Assembly: GCF_026240015.1 (NCBI RefSeq)
Contig: NZ_JAPIUX010000004.1
Location: forward strand, 128,192 to 192,191
Length of the DNA: 64,000 nt
Source: Acetobacter farinalis
GTDB taxonomy: Bacteria > Pseudomonadota > Alphaproteobacteria > Acetobacterales > Acetobacteraceae
Direction: 5' to 3'
The position numbers and the translations under genes were made by a program. Below are positions 21,106 through 29,062 of the stretch, piece after piece; position 1 is the first letter of the stretch, and the number at the start of each line of letters is the position of its first letter. The notes beneath the pieces were generated by a model. That model saw nothing but the letters and a program-made list of their open reading frames with translations, did not search any database and was not told the DNA's origin.

Positions 21106-22415
21106 AACGGCTTGATACACGCGACCCCGGTTTTGAGGCAGAATTCGCCTCTCTCCTCACAGCCCGTGAAGAACAGGGGCAGGAAGTTCACAAACCGGTT
21201 GCCGACATTCTTGCATCTGTGCGGCGTGATGGAGATGCTACCCTCTGCGCCCTGACAGAACGGTTTGACCGCCTTCCCCTTACCCCGGACCGGCTCGCTT
21301 TTACCGCCGATGAGATTGCCGAGGCCTGCACGCAGGTCAGCCCGGAGCTGATGGCCGCACTCGATGTTGCTGCACAGCGCATTGAGTCCTTCCACAAAGC
21401 CCAGATGCCCTCTGACATCCGCTACACGGATGATGCCGGCATGACACTGGGCATGCGCTGGATTCCGCTGGATGCCGTGGGGCTGTATGTGCCCGGGGGG
21501 AAAGCCGCTTATCCCTCTTCTGTACTGATGAACGCCATTCCGGCCCGCGCGGCCGGTGTCTCACGTCTGGCCATGTGCGTGCCAACTCCGGACGGCGTCA
21601 TCAACCCGCTGGTGCTGGCCGCCGCACACCGCGCCGGTGTGACGGAAATCTACCGTGTTGGCGGCGCGCAGGCTGTGGGGGCCATGGCATTTGGCACACA
21701 GACCATTCGCCCGGTGGACCGGATTGTCGGCCCTGGTAACGCCTTTGTGGCGGAAGCCAAGCGGCAGGTATTCGGCCATGTCGGGATCGACAGTATCGCC
21801 GGACCGTCAGACGTTGTCGTGATTGCCGATTCGGCTACAGATCCACGCCTGATCGCCCTCGATCTTCTGGCGCAGGCCGAGCATGATGAACTGGCGCAGG
21901 CCACGCTCATCACCCCGGATGCCGCCTTTGCCGACAAGGTGATTGAGGCGGTCAGGACAGAACTGAACACGCTGGTCCGCACCGCCATTGCCAGCGCAAG
22001 CTGGGAGCGCAACGGCGCCGTTCTGGTTGTGCGCGATCTGGAAGAGGCCGTGGCTCTGGCCAACCGTCTGGCTCCCGAACATCTGGAACTGATGGTGGAT
22101 GACCCGGAGGCGCTTTTTGCCCGCGTGCGGCACGCTGGCGCGGTTTTCCTTGGCCGCTTCTGCCCTGAGGCGGTGGGGGATTACGTGGGTGGCCCCAACC
22201 ATGTCCTGCCCACCTCCCGCACGGCGCGCTTTGCTTCGGGCCTGTCTGTTTTTGACTTCATGAAGCGGACAACCTTCCTGGCCGGTGGCCCGGATGCCCT
22301 GCGGCGCATTGGCCCCGCCGGTGTGGCGCTGGCACAGGCGGAAGGGCTGGAAGCCCACGCGCTGAGCATCTCTGCCCGGCTTGATGCGCTGGCCCAAACC
22401 ACGCCTGAAGCTTGA
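21102..22415 (+). CDS. hisD: Histidinol dehydrogenase
   Basis: A 437-residue zinc enzyme that oxidises L-histidinol to histidine with two NAD+, the last step of histidine synthesis. Recognisable motifs include YVPGGKAAYPSSVLMNAIPA, GPGNAFVAEAKR, AEHDELAQATLIT (Zn ligands), LAPEHLELM and GPNHVLPTS. Length is normal. It is coupled to hisG by the ATGA overlap; the two form a partial his operon. Confidence 0.96.
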   Translation: MKRLDTRDPGFEAEFASLLTAREEQGQEVHKPVADILASVRRDGDATLCALTERFDRLPLTPDRLAFTADEIAEACTQVSPELMAALDVAAQRIESFHKAQMPSDIRYTDDAGMTLGMRWIPLDAVGLYVPGGKAAYPSSVLMNAIPARAAGVSRLAMCVPTPDGVINPLVLAAAHRAGVTEIYRVGGAQAVGAMAFGTQTIRPVDRIVGPGNAFVAEAKRQVFGHVGIDSIAGPSDVVVIADSATDPRLIALDLLAQAEHDELAQATLITPDAAFADKVIEAVRTELNTLVRTAIASASWERNGAVLVVRDLEEAVALANRLAPEHLELMVDDPEALFARVRHAGAVFLGRFCPEAVGDYVGGPNHVLPTSRTARFASGLSVFDFMKRTTFLAGGPDALRRIGPAGVALAQAEGLEAHALSISARLDALAQTTPEA

Positions 22416-22485
22416 CCGAACCCGCTCCCTCACCCATATCTGCACATCCAACCATAACGAGGCTTGAAAATGAACGAAGGACGCC

Positions 22486-22704
22486 ATGTCTAAAGAAGAC
22501 ATGATTGAATTCAGCGGCACGGTTACCGAACTGCTGCCCAACGCGATGTTCCGGGTAAAACTCGATAACGAACACATGATTTTGGCCCACACCAGCGGCA
22601 AAATGCGCAAGAACCGTATTCGTGTTCTGGCTGGTGACCGGGTGAACGTCGAAATGACACCGTATGACCTTTCAAAAGGTCGTATTACCTTCCGCTTCAA
22701 GTAA
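22486..22704 (+). CDS. infA: Translation initiation factor IF-1
   Basis: A 72-residue S1/OB-fold protein that binds the ribosomal A site during initiation. The sequence MSKEDMIEFSGTVTELLPNA and the ending GRITFRFK are diagnostic. AAGGA sits 6 bp before the ATG. It heads infA-maf-RNase G-like-yacG, a conserved alphaproteobacterial group. Confidence 0.98.
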   Translation: MSKEDMIEFSGTVTELLPNAMFRVKLDNEHMILAHTSGKMRKNRIRVLAGDRVNVEMTPYDLSKGRITFRFK

Positions 22705-22708
22705 GACG

Positions 22709-23341
22709 ATGACAGCATCCGGGCCGGGCGGCACGGAGAGTGTGGGCCGCCCCCACTTTGTGCTGGCTTCGGCATCCCCCCGCAGGCTTGACCTTCTGCG
22801 TCAGATCGGGCTGGTGCCAGACCGCATTCTCCCTGCCGACCTTGATGAAACCCCAGCCCGGACTGAACTGCCGCGCCCCTATGTGCGCCGTATGGCCGCA
22901 GAAAAGGCGGAGCATGTTGCAGCCAGCCTGACCGAGCCCGCTCTTGTGCTCGGCGCGGATACGGTTGTGGCTCTTGGACGGCGCATCCTCCCCAAGGCGG
23001 AAAACCGTGAAACAGCGCGTGCGTGCCTGGAACAGCTTTCCGGCCGCCGCCATACCGTGCTGACAGCGCTTTCCCTCGTGCCCTCCGCTGGCTGGCCGGA
23101 AGGCCGCCGGTCTGAACGGGTGGTGGAAACAGCCGTCACATTTTCCCGCATGACCTCTCACCAGATTGAAAGCCTGCTTGATCTGGGTGACTGGCAGGGC
23201 AAGGCAGGCGGTTATGCCCTGCAGGGGCACGCCGCGGCGTTTATCCGCTTCCTTTCAGGAAGTGCGTCCGCCGTGATCGGCCTGCCACTGTTTGAAACAG
23301 CACAGCTTTTGCGTGGCCAACCGGGACACTGGCTGCCGTGA
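22709..23341 (+). CDS. maf: Maf-like nucleoside triphosphate pyrophosphatase
   Basis: A 210-residue house-cleaning pyrophosphatase of the Maf/HAM1 fold that hydrolyses non-canonical or modified NTPs. The N-terminal VLASASPRRLDLLRQIGL and LVLGADTVVALG are the family signatures. ATG 22709 is chosen; an open frame extends upstream into infA but conservation does not. It lies 4 bp after infA and overlaps the next gene (GTGA). Confidence 0.93.
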   Translation: MTASGPGGTESVGRPHFVLASASPRRLDLLRQIGLVPDRILPADLDETPARTELPRPYVRRMAAEKAEHVAASLTEPALVLGADTVVALGRRILPKAENRETARACLEQLSGRRHTVLTALSLVPSAGWPEGRRSERVVETAVTFSRMTSHQIESLLDLGDWQGKAGGYALQGHAAAFIRFLSGSASAVIGLPLFETAQLLRGQPGHWLP

Positions 23342-24423
23342 GCACCTTCCTGCGCATCGCCACCTTTCCGGGCGAATTGCGCATTGCCGTGACGCAGGAC
23401 GACACCCTGCTTGATTACGCACTCTGGCGTCCTGCTGCCCCGGATGGGGTGGGAGATCTCTATCTGGGGCGTATCAGCGCACGTGCGGCCGGAATGGGCG
23501 GTGCCTTTGTGGATCTGGGCAACGGTGCCAGCGGCTTTCTGCCAGACCAGAAAGAAACCGACTCGCTACCGGAAGGTCAGGCCCTGCCGGTGCGGATCGT
23601 GCGGGCGGCACAGGGTGGCAAGGGTGTCAGACTACGGGCCGAAACCCTTTCAGAACCGCTCCCCGCCAGACCCGGCCTGATCCGCCCCGGCCCGACACCG
23701 CTGGAGCGTCTGGCTGCCAGATGGCCTGACGCCACGCTTGTGGTCGACTCTCCCGCCGCTGCGGCCCGTATTCCCCCCGCTCTCCGCCCGCGCCGCCTTC
23801 AGGAACTCCTGCCGTTCCCCGAAGAGATCACGGAGGCCTGCGCGGCTCTGGAGGAGCCTGTTGTCTCACTGCCCAGCGGCATGCAGGCCAGCATCACCCC
23901 TACCCCTGCTCTGGTTGCCATTGATATGGACGCGCCCCCGGCCCAGAGCGGCTGGCCCAAGCAGACTGCCCAGTTTGCCGCCAACCGGGATGCGCTTCCT
24001 GCCCTGATGCGCCAGATCCGCCTGCGTAACCTTTCAGGAGCCATTCTGATTGACCCCGCAGGTCTGGCCACGCGCAAACGGCAAGCACTTCTGGAGCCTG
24101 TGAAAGCCGCACTGCAGGATGACCCGCTGAAGCCGCGCTGCCTCGGCATTACCGCGCTGGGGCTGATTGAACTGGTCCGGGCGCGGATTCACCCCTCACT
24201 GCCGGAACTGCTCTCCTCCCCGCACGGGCGAGCACTGGCCGCGCTCCGCGCCTGTGCCACACGGGAGGCACAGGCAAGCGTGCTCCGGGGGGGTGTAGGG
24301 CTTATCACCGCACTGGAACAGGACCCTCAGGCTCTGGCAGACTGCGTGACACAGCGGGGCAAACCCCTGAGTCTGACGCTGGACCCCGCTTTGCCTGATT
24401 TTTTCTGGACGACACAACCATGA
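23338..24423 (+). CDS. Reduced RNase E/G-family protein
   Basis: A 361-residue relative of RNase E/G starting with GTG. The S1-like part (VGDLYLGRISARAAGMGGAFVDLG) is followed by two catalytic-Asp regions, VAIDMDAP and ILIDPAGLATRK. The usual DVNSG after the first Asp has become DMDAP, and no CPxC zinc-link is present, so activity or oligomer state may differ from true RNase E. It overlaps maf and yacG by 4 bp each. This operon position is conserved in alphaproteobacteria, where the gene is usually annotated as ribonuclease E/G. Confidence 0.85.
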   Translation: MSTFLRIATFPGELRIAVTQDDTLLDYALWRPAAPDGVGDLYLGRISARAAGMGGAFVDLGNGASGFLPDQKETDSLPEGQALPVRIVRAAQGGKGVRLRAETLSEPLPARPGLIRPGPTPLERLAARWPDATLVVDSPAAAARIPPALRPRRLQELLPFPEEITEACAALEEPVVSLPSGMQASITPTPALVAIDMDAPPAQSGWPKQTAQFAANRDALPALMRQIRLRNLSGAILIDPAGLATRKRQALLEPVKAALQDDPLKPRCLGITALGLIELVRARIHPSLPELLSSPHGRALAALRACATREAQASVLRGGVGLITALEQDPQALADCVTQRGKPLSLTLDPALPDFFWTTQP

Positions 24424-24602
24424 CAAAAAGCAGCACCTGCCCAATGTGCGGCGCCCCCACTCAGGAGGCTACACGGCCGTTTTGCTCCCGCCGTTGCGCG
24501 GATATTGACCTCGGCCGCTGGTTTTCCGGGCAATACCGCGTTCCCGGCCCTCCGGCTGATGAAGAGAATGCTGAAAAACCTGAGATAAATGACGAAAGGT
24601 GA
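24420..24602 (+). CDS. yacG: DNA gyrase inhibitor YacG, zinc-binding
   Basis: A 60-residue protein with the treble-clef zinc site CPMCGAP...FCSRRCADIDLGRW. In E. coli, YacG binds GyrB and inhibits DNA gyrase. It is last in the infA operon and starts on an ATGA overlap with the RNase G-like gene. Confidence 0.94.
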   Translation: MTKSSTCPMCGAPTQEATRPFCSRRCADIDLGRWFSGQYRVPGPPADEENAEKPEINDER

Positions 24603-24657
24603 CTTGATCTCCCTCCCCGGCTGAGATAAATGCTCTCTCACGCCGCACGGCTGCGGT

Positions 24658-24733
24658 GCCCAAGTAGCTCAGTTGGTAGAGCATGCGACTGAAAATCGCA
24701 GTGTCACTGGTTCGATCCCGGTCTTGGGCACCA
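24658..24733 (+). tRNA. tRNA-Phe (anticodon GAA)
   Basis: A 76-nt tRNA with acceptor GCCCAAG/CTTGGGC, D loop AGCTCAGTTGGTAGAGC, anticodon loop CTGAAAA (GAA), T arm GGTTCGATCCC and encoded CCA. A possible promoter is TTGATC (24604) with TAAATG (24627). Confidence 0.96.
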
Positions 24734-25035
24734 TTTTAGCGCAGAAAACTGCCATTTTCCTTACAATTTGGTGTAATTTGGCGTAGTCACGTTTTGTGCG
24801 TGTTTTCAGGCCTTATACACTGCCCACAGCAGCCTCCCCCCTCACGATGCTCTGCACATAGCCCGTGAGAGCCCTCAGGCTATTCGGAATCCGGCTTCTG
24901 CTGGCCAGTCGCACTCCCCTCCCCCATGGCTCATAGAATTAAAAATTTCGGCTGCCCCTCTAACGGCATACCCCCTGCCTGTGGCCATGATGCGTCCCGC
25001 CCCCATCCTTTCATCTGGCTCATTTTCTCTGCGGG
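24734..25035. other. Intergenic region after tRNA-Phe
   Basis: No supported gene. An 86-codon open frame from 24926 to 25186 lacks a ribosome site and runs through the palindromic repeat, so it is not called. Confidence 0.5.
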
Positions 25036-25085
25036 CACTTATCCCCAGATTCTGCGGATAGTTGCGAGGGTAAGCTTGTGGATAA
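25036..25085. repeat. Palindromic repeat with inverted DnaA-box-like ends, copy 2
   Basis: Matches 7658-7707 without gaps. TTATCCCCA is at 25039-25047 and TGTGGATAA (perfect DnaA box, minus strand) at 25077-25085, exactly the same separation as in copy 1. The left palindrome reads TATCC-C-CAGA-T-TCTG-C-GGATA. A further near-box (TTTGTGATAAAC) follows at about 25096. It lies about 300 bp after a tRNA gene, as does copy 1, and about 100 bp before the first double-glycine peptide gene. Confidence 0.7.
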
Positions 25086-25188
25086 GCAGTGCAGGCTTTG
25101 TGATAAACAAGGGGCGCTCTTTAACGCTTGCAGTGATGTCTCAAAAATTATACGGATTAATTTCAGTTAACTTTTTGGAGGCATAATG

Positions 25189-25482
25189 ATGCGTTCTCTG
25201 ACCACAACCGAACAGACAGCCGTAAGCGGCGGCACCATGAGCGATGCCCAGGTGGCTGCTGCCAACAGCCTGGTGGATTTTGTTTCAAACGTCCGCACAA
25301 CCCTGAATCAGGATGCTCAGACTCTGAGCTCTCAGTTCAAGGCCCTGTTCAGCGGCAATGTCACGCCCAACACAGCCATTGAAACCGCCAAGACTGATAT
25401 GGCTGCTGCCCAGAAGCAGGCTGATGCCTTCGCAAACGCACTGCCGGATGTCGGGAAAAGCCTGCACATCCTCTTCGGCTGA
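25189..25482 (+). CDS. Putative secreted peptide with double-glycine leader (bacteriocin-like), A
   Basis: 97 residues starting MRSLTTTEQTAVSGG, a class II bacteriocin/microcin-type leader ending in Gly-Gly. The predicted mature part (about 82 residues) is Ala-, Gln- and Asp-rich with amphipathic helices. GGAGG stands 7 bp before ATG 25189; an ATG one codon upstream is also possible. A paralogue with the same leader lies at 25725. No ABC transporter/peptidase or immunity gene is seen nearby. A bacteriocin role is inferred from the leader only; other secreted peptides share it. Confidence 0.7.
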   Translation: MRSLTTTEQTAVSGGTMSDAQVAAANSLVDFVSNVRTTLNQDAQTLSSQFKALFSGNVTPNTAIETAKTDMAAAQKQADAFANALPDVGKSLHILFG

Positions 25483-25505
25483 AGTATATTTTCCATACAA
25501 ACGCC

Positions 25506-25529
25506 TTAGTCATATTCAAATATGACTAA
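25506..25529. promoter_or_regulatory. 24-bp palindrome between the two peptide genes
   Basis: TTAGTCATATT-CA-AATATGACTAA is a perfect inverted repeat 23 bp after peptide gene A. It has no T tract, so an operator or RNA hairpin is as likely as a terminator. Confidence 0.6.
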
Positions 25530-25532
25530 ATG

Positions 25533-25567
25533 AGCATGGGCTGTATTTATTTGTACGGCCCATGCTT
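25533..25567 (+). terminator. Hairpin ending peptide gene A
   Basis: AGCATGGGC pairs with GCCCATGCT around a 16-base T-rich loop. The following sequence is only moderately T-rich. From here to 25724 the DNA is strikingly AT-rich and no gene is seen; it should hold the promoter of peptide gene B. Confidence 0.6.
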
Positions 25568-25724
25568 CATATAGAAAGCGTTTTTATTCATTTTTTATAT
25601 TTATAATTCTAATTTATATATTTATAATTTGTATATTATTTAATTTTTATTTATGTTTATTTCAGATGGTCGAGAGTGTCTGGCCATCAATAATAAAATC
25701 CTTACTTACTAAGGAGTAAAAACA

Positions 25725-26009
25725 ATGCGCGACCTCAAAAACAATGAACTCAATGCCGTAAGCGGTGGTGGCTTTTTTGGTGATTTCGGAAGTGCCCTTG
25801 GCAGCGCTATCGGCCAGACGGTCGATATGGGATACACAGCCATTAACGGCCATGCCCCGGCAATTTCCGCTGTAACGGCCAGTTCCACTCTGGGCAACGG
25901 AATCGGTCTGATTACGGATTCCATCTTTAACCCCGCCAACATCCCCGATGCCATCTCTCAGATCGGTGCAGGGATTTCCGGGATTATTGAAGCCGCAAAG
26001 GCCAACTGA
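25725..26009 (+). CDS. Putative secreted peptide with double-glycine leader (bacteriocin-like), B
   Basis: 94 residues starting MRDLKNNELNAVSGG, the same leader pattern as the gene at 25189 (M-R-x-L-4x-E/L...AVSGG). The mature part begins GFFGDFGSALGSAIGQ and is rich in Gly, Ala, Ser and Ile, as in pore-forming class II bacteriocins. AAGGAG lies 8 bp before the ATG. It sits behind an AT-rich promoter region and ends before a strong terminator, so it is probably expressed alone. Processing and export would need a C39-peptidase ABC transporter encoded elsewhere. Confidence 0.72.
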   Translation: MRDLKNNELNAVSGGGFFGDFGSALGSAIGQTVDMGYTAINGHAPAISAVTASSTLGNGIGLITDSIFNPANIPDAISQIGAGISGIIEAAKAN

Positions 26010-26045
26010 TCTGGTGCCTGATTTTTTGCCGAACTGAAAAATCAG

Positions 26046-26080
26046 AAGGGTTCGTGCTCCGCAGGGGGGACGAACCCTTT
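26046..26080 (+). terminator. Terminator of peptide gene B
   Basis: AAGGGTTCGT pairs with ACGAACCCTT, followed by a T. A second stem, CTGATTTTTT/AAAAATCAG at about 26018-26045, precedes it. The pair may also terminate yggT from the other side. Confidence 0.75.
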
Positions 26081-26090
26081 GTGCCGTGCT

Positions 26091-26390
26091 TCAACGGTAG
26101 ATTATTGTCCTGAAGAGACTGACCAGCACGGGCTGAAGCACATATTGAATCCCCAGCAGCACCACCATGGGGCTGAAATCCACCCCCCCGAGGGATGGCA
26201 GGATACGCCGCACAGGCTCGAGAACAGGTTCCGTTACCCGGTTCAGAAAATACCCTATTTTCCAGACAATCTGGTTTCGGCTGTCCAGAACCCCGAACAG
26301 GCAGAGATTTATATAAATGCAGGATGCGATCAGAATCCAGCAGTATATCTCCAGAAGGCGCATCAACAGCGTAAAAAGACCGAACAGCAA
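26091..26390 (-). CDS. YggT family membrane protein
   Basis: A 99-residue protein with two membrane helices and the family core NRVTEPVLEPVRRILPSLGGVDFSPMVVLL. YggT proteins are linked to cell-envelope organisation and osmotic or K+ homeostasis, with no defined biochemistry. A single minus-strand gene between the peptide genes and tRNA-Ala. Confidence 0.9.
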   Translation of the reverse strand: MLFGLFTLLMRLLEIYCWILIASCIYINLCLFGVLDSRNQIVWKIGYFLNRVTEPVLEPVRRILPSLGGVDFSPMVVLLGIQYVLQPVLVSLFRTIIYR

Positions 26391-26459
26391 GAATTAGTCT
26401 CCGCATCACATGCCCGAATCAGGGTCTTCTCTCCGGGCTTCAGCGCCTTACAATACAGC

Positions 26460-26489
26460 TTGACAGTCTATTGGTAAGCCCTCTATCCA
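26460..26489 (+). promoter_or_regulatory. Probable promoter of tRNA-Ala
   Basis: TTGACA at 26460-26465 is a perfect -35; TATCCA at 26484-26489 (18-bp spacing) is the best -10. The tRNA starts 14 bp downstream. Confidence 0.55.
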
Positions 26490-26503
26490 AAATCTATAAA
26501 GGC

Positions 26504-26579
26504 GGGGCTGTAGCTCAGTTGGGAGAGCGCCTCGTTCGCAATGAGGAGGTCAGGGGTTCGATTCCCCTCAGTTCCACCA
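26504..26579 (+). tRNA. tRNA-Ala (anticodon CGC)
   Basis: A 76-nt tRNA with acceptor GGGGCTG/CAGTTCC (two G-U pairs), D loop AGCTCAGTTGGGAGAGC, anticodon loop TTCGCAA (CGC, reads GCG), T arm GGTTCGATTCC and encoded CCA. The G3-U70 type pair expected of tRNA-Ala is present. Confidence 0.95.
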
Positions 26580-26835
26580 AACGCCTTTATAAATACCTGA
26601 TTTTCATAATTAAATAATCCGAATACCCGCCTGTAAGCGTCATACGCCAGGCACCATATGCGGCTATCTCGGCAAAAAACATCCTCCTCCCCACACGCCA
26701 GCCCCAACACTACAGGGCAGGTTTCAGGCCTCCGGCTGCCCTTCTTCCGGTTTTACCCGCACCTTTTCAGGCATCCTCCCTTCAGGCAGGCAAGCCTACG
26801 TTATGCGTTCATGAACGCTTTTCCGGACTTCAGAT

Positions 26836-27876
26836 TTATTTTGATTCCAGAATACTGTTTTCGAAATTTCCGGAGAAACCATCCTGAATCGCCACAAACA
26901 GAATACGCCAGCGCCGCAGCATTTTGACTGGATGCACAAGGTGATACAGAACACTCCGCCATGTCCGGCACAAGACCTTGATCAACAGAAACAGGACCAT
27001 GTTCAGAGTGTAAACACTCCGGGATTTTCTGCTCTTCCGCTCGATAAAAACTCTGTTCCTTACGGAAAAATACGGGCGGACCGCGCCCTGTTCATACTGC
27101 AACCATGGGTGCAGGAAAGACGGCGCCTCGGTCCAGGACTGTTCGATGTCCCTCAGAATGCTTTTCTGGCACATCCAGAGAACACCGCCCTGGCGGGTTA
27201 TGCGCAAGGTGTAGTCATAATCATCAAAATACAGGAAAAATCGTTCATCTGGCAGGCCGATCCGATCAACCCAGTCCCTGTGCAGCCATAATCCGCCATA
27301 TGCCCCCATCTCCATCGCGCGGCAAGGCAGTCCATCTTTGTCCCAGATGGCCACAGTTTTTTTCTGAAACACGGACTGCACGGAAAATCCGAAAAATGAA
27401 TTATTCTGAATGGCATTTGGTTTGTTGTTGCGAACAAGCTTGACGTATGTCCGCTTGTCCTGACGGAAACTGGCAAGGCAGCAGAGAGGAGAGCTGCCCA
27501 TCAGCACCCATGTGCGCGCCAGTGCCTTCAGGGCATCAGGTTCGGGAACCGTATCGTCATCCAGCGTCCAGATATGCAGGGTTTGTCTTCTTCGCGCCGC
27601 GGCCGCAATCCCTGCTGCAAATCCACCGGCGGATCCCCCGTTTCGCGCCAGCCTGATGCAGGATGTGCGGGCCGCCCCCCACTGGTGTGTAAAGGCGTTT
27701 ATTTTATCCGAAACGTCCGGGGCTGTTCCGTTATCCACCAGAACAACATGCCCGGCGCCGCATTGCAGAACCGCCTGAAGAACCTGCTCCAGAAAAACAA
27801 GGCGACTGCCATATGTTACGATAACAGCGCAGGTTCCATCCAGAATTGCCTGCTCTGTGAGGGTCTCAGACCGCAT
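26836..27876 (-). CDS. Glycosyltransferase family 2 (GlfT2/rhamnosyl-like)
   Basis: A 346-residue GT-A enzyme that would transfer a nucleotide-activated sugar to an exopolysaccharide or lipid-linked glycan. The N-terminal VTYGSRLVFLEQVLQ, LVDNGT and LARNGGSAGGFAAGI precede the metal-binding WTLDDDTVPE; MGAYGGLWLHRDWVDRIGLP, FFLYFDDYDYTLR and the C-terminal helix cluster complete the fold. It is the last gene of a minus-strand glycan group (flippase, ELM1-like transferase, this gene), separated from the ELM1-like gene by 115 bp. Confidence 0.85.
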   Translation of the reverse strand: MRSETLTEQAILDGTCAVIVTYGSRLVFLEQVLQAVLQCGAGHVVLVDNGTAPDVSDKINAFTHQWGAARTSCIRLARNGGSAGGFAAGIAAAARRRQTLHIWTLDDDTVPEPDALKALARTWVLMGSSPLCCLASFRQDKRTYVKLVRNNKPNAIQNNSFFGFSVQSVFQKKTVAIWDKDGLPCRAMEMGAYGGLWLHRDWVDRIGLPDERFFLYFDDYDYTLRITRQGGVLWMCQKSILRDIEQSWTEAPSFLHPWLQYEQGAVRPYFSVRNRVFIERKSRKSRSVYTLNMVLFLLIKVLCRTWRSVLYHLVHPVKMLRRWRILFVAIQDGFSGNFENSILESK

Positions 27877-27991
27877 CCTGTTCGTCCCGTCAGAGGTGTT
27901 TCATCCGCTTCGGGACAGAGCGGGTGTCAGGAGACACATCTGGCATGAAAGCATGTCTGAAATGCACATGCCAGATCATCCGCATATCAGG

Positions 27992-29020
27992 TCAGGTGCG
28001 TTCCTTCTGCAACCCGGGAAGAGCCAGAATACTGCGCCGGAGCCGGAGCAGATCCTCCTCCGGCCTGTGGCTGGATGGACGCCAGCGCAAGGCCTCTGCG
28101 CTCAAGGGCAGGTCCGCCCGGCGGATCTCCCCCCCGCGGATCAGGGTCTTATGCCAGTGGGCGAAATTGGCCCCGCTCCCCAGCACTCCACGGCGCACAA
28201 GCGTATATCGGACAGGCCTCAGGCCCAGTGCGTCCAGAGTCCGCTGGGCTCTTGTCATCCCCGTTTCGCGCCGGGGCAAGGGAAACAACCAGACCGGCGC
28301 TCTGGTGCGCCATGCCTCCGCCAGCATGGAGGCGCTGTCCGCCGTGACAACAAACCGGCTCCCTGTTTGCAGAAGCCTGTCGAACTGGTTGTCCTCCCGC
28401 CTGAAGGGATACAGGGAGAAGCCGGAGGTTTTTGCGTGCGCCTGCAGGTAATCCCACAGGTCAGGGGGTGTCCGCGGACTTGCGATAAGATGCAGCGGCT
28501 CACCATTGGCTCTGGCCAGTTCCGTGGCAAAACGCAGCAAACGCTGTGTTTCCGTGTGCCCCATATAAAACTGGCGGGACGGCGCGCCATACAGCACAAC
28601 CGTCCCCGCAGTCCGCTGCTCTTCGGGAATCACAGGAAGGGGCTGGAGCGATGCACCGTTAAGGGGCCATGCACTTTTCAGGATATTGGGCCCGGAGGGG
28701 TAATCATCCTGTGGCAGAGAAATAATCAGGTCCAGATCTGTTATGGGGACATGGCTGGGCCGACCTATCTGCACCACAAGAGGGCGCACGGCACAGGAAG
28801 CCCGCAACGCCTGGGCCGCCCGCACGGCGTTGCCAAAAGACAGGATAAGACGCAGGCCGCTGGTGTCAGGCCAGCGCGCCGGAGCCGTAAAATCCGGGTT
28901 GAGCGGCACATTTCTGAAAGGAAGCCCCAGAGCTTCCGCCACTCTCTCGCACTGCGCGCGCTCTCCAACTCTTCCCGTGTCCAGAATCCAGACCGGTTCG
29001 GATGAAAAAAAACTGCTCAG
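27992..29020 (-). CDS. ELM1/GtrOC1-family putative glycosyltransferase, probable non-ATG start
   Basis: A protein of the ELM1 family (mitochondrial fission ELM1-like, GT-B fold). The first conventional start is GTG 28942, but the same frame continues upstream through WILDTGRVGERAQCERV, the conserved N-terminal signature. No ATG, GTG or TTG exists between the upstream stop and that signature. A CTG at 29020 preceded by GGGAGAG (6 bp spacing) would give about 342 residues starting MSSFFSSEPVW. An eight-T run lies just after it. Other conserved parts are IGRPSHVP, LPQDDYPSGPN, FVVTADSASMLAEA and a C-terminal RRSILALPGL. It lies 42 bp behind the flippase gene. Either CTG initiation or a small sequence change at the homopolymer is needed to explain the start. 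Confidence 0.8.
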   Translation of the reverse strand: MSSFFSSEPVWILDTGRVGERAQCERVAEALGLPFRNVPLNPDFTAPARWPDTSGLRLILSFGNAVRAAQALRASCAVRPLVVQIGRPSHVPITDLDLIISLPQDDYPSGPNILKSAWPLNGASLQPLPVIPEEQRTAGTVVLYGAPSRQFYMGHTETQRLLRFATELARANGEPLHLIASPRTPPDLWDYLQAHAKTSGFSLYPFRREDNQFDRLLQTGSRFVVTADSASMLAEAWRTRAPVWLFPLPRRETGMTRAQRTLDALGLRPVRYTLVRRGVLGSGANFAHWHKTLIRGGEIRRADLPLSAEALRWRPSSHRPEEDLLRLRRSILALPGLQKERT

Positions 29021-29062
29021 GTCACACTCTCCCGCTTCCGCGTTATGGACCCGGCATTTTCC

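Noticed and set aside
24926..25186. 86-codon plus-strand frame
   Set aside because: No ribosome site, runs through the palindromic repeat and into the ribosome site of peptide gene A.
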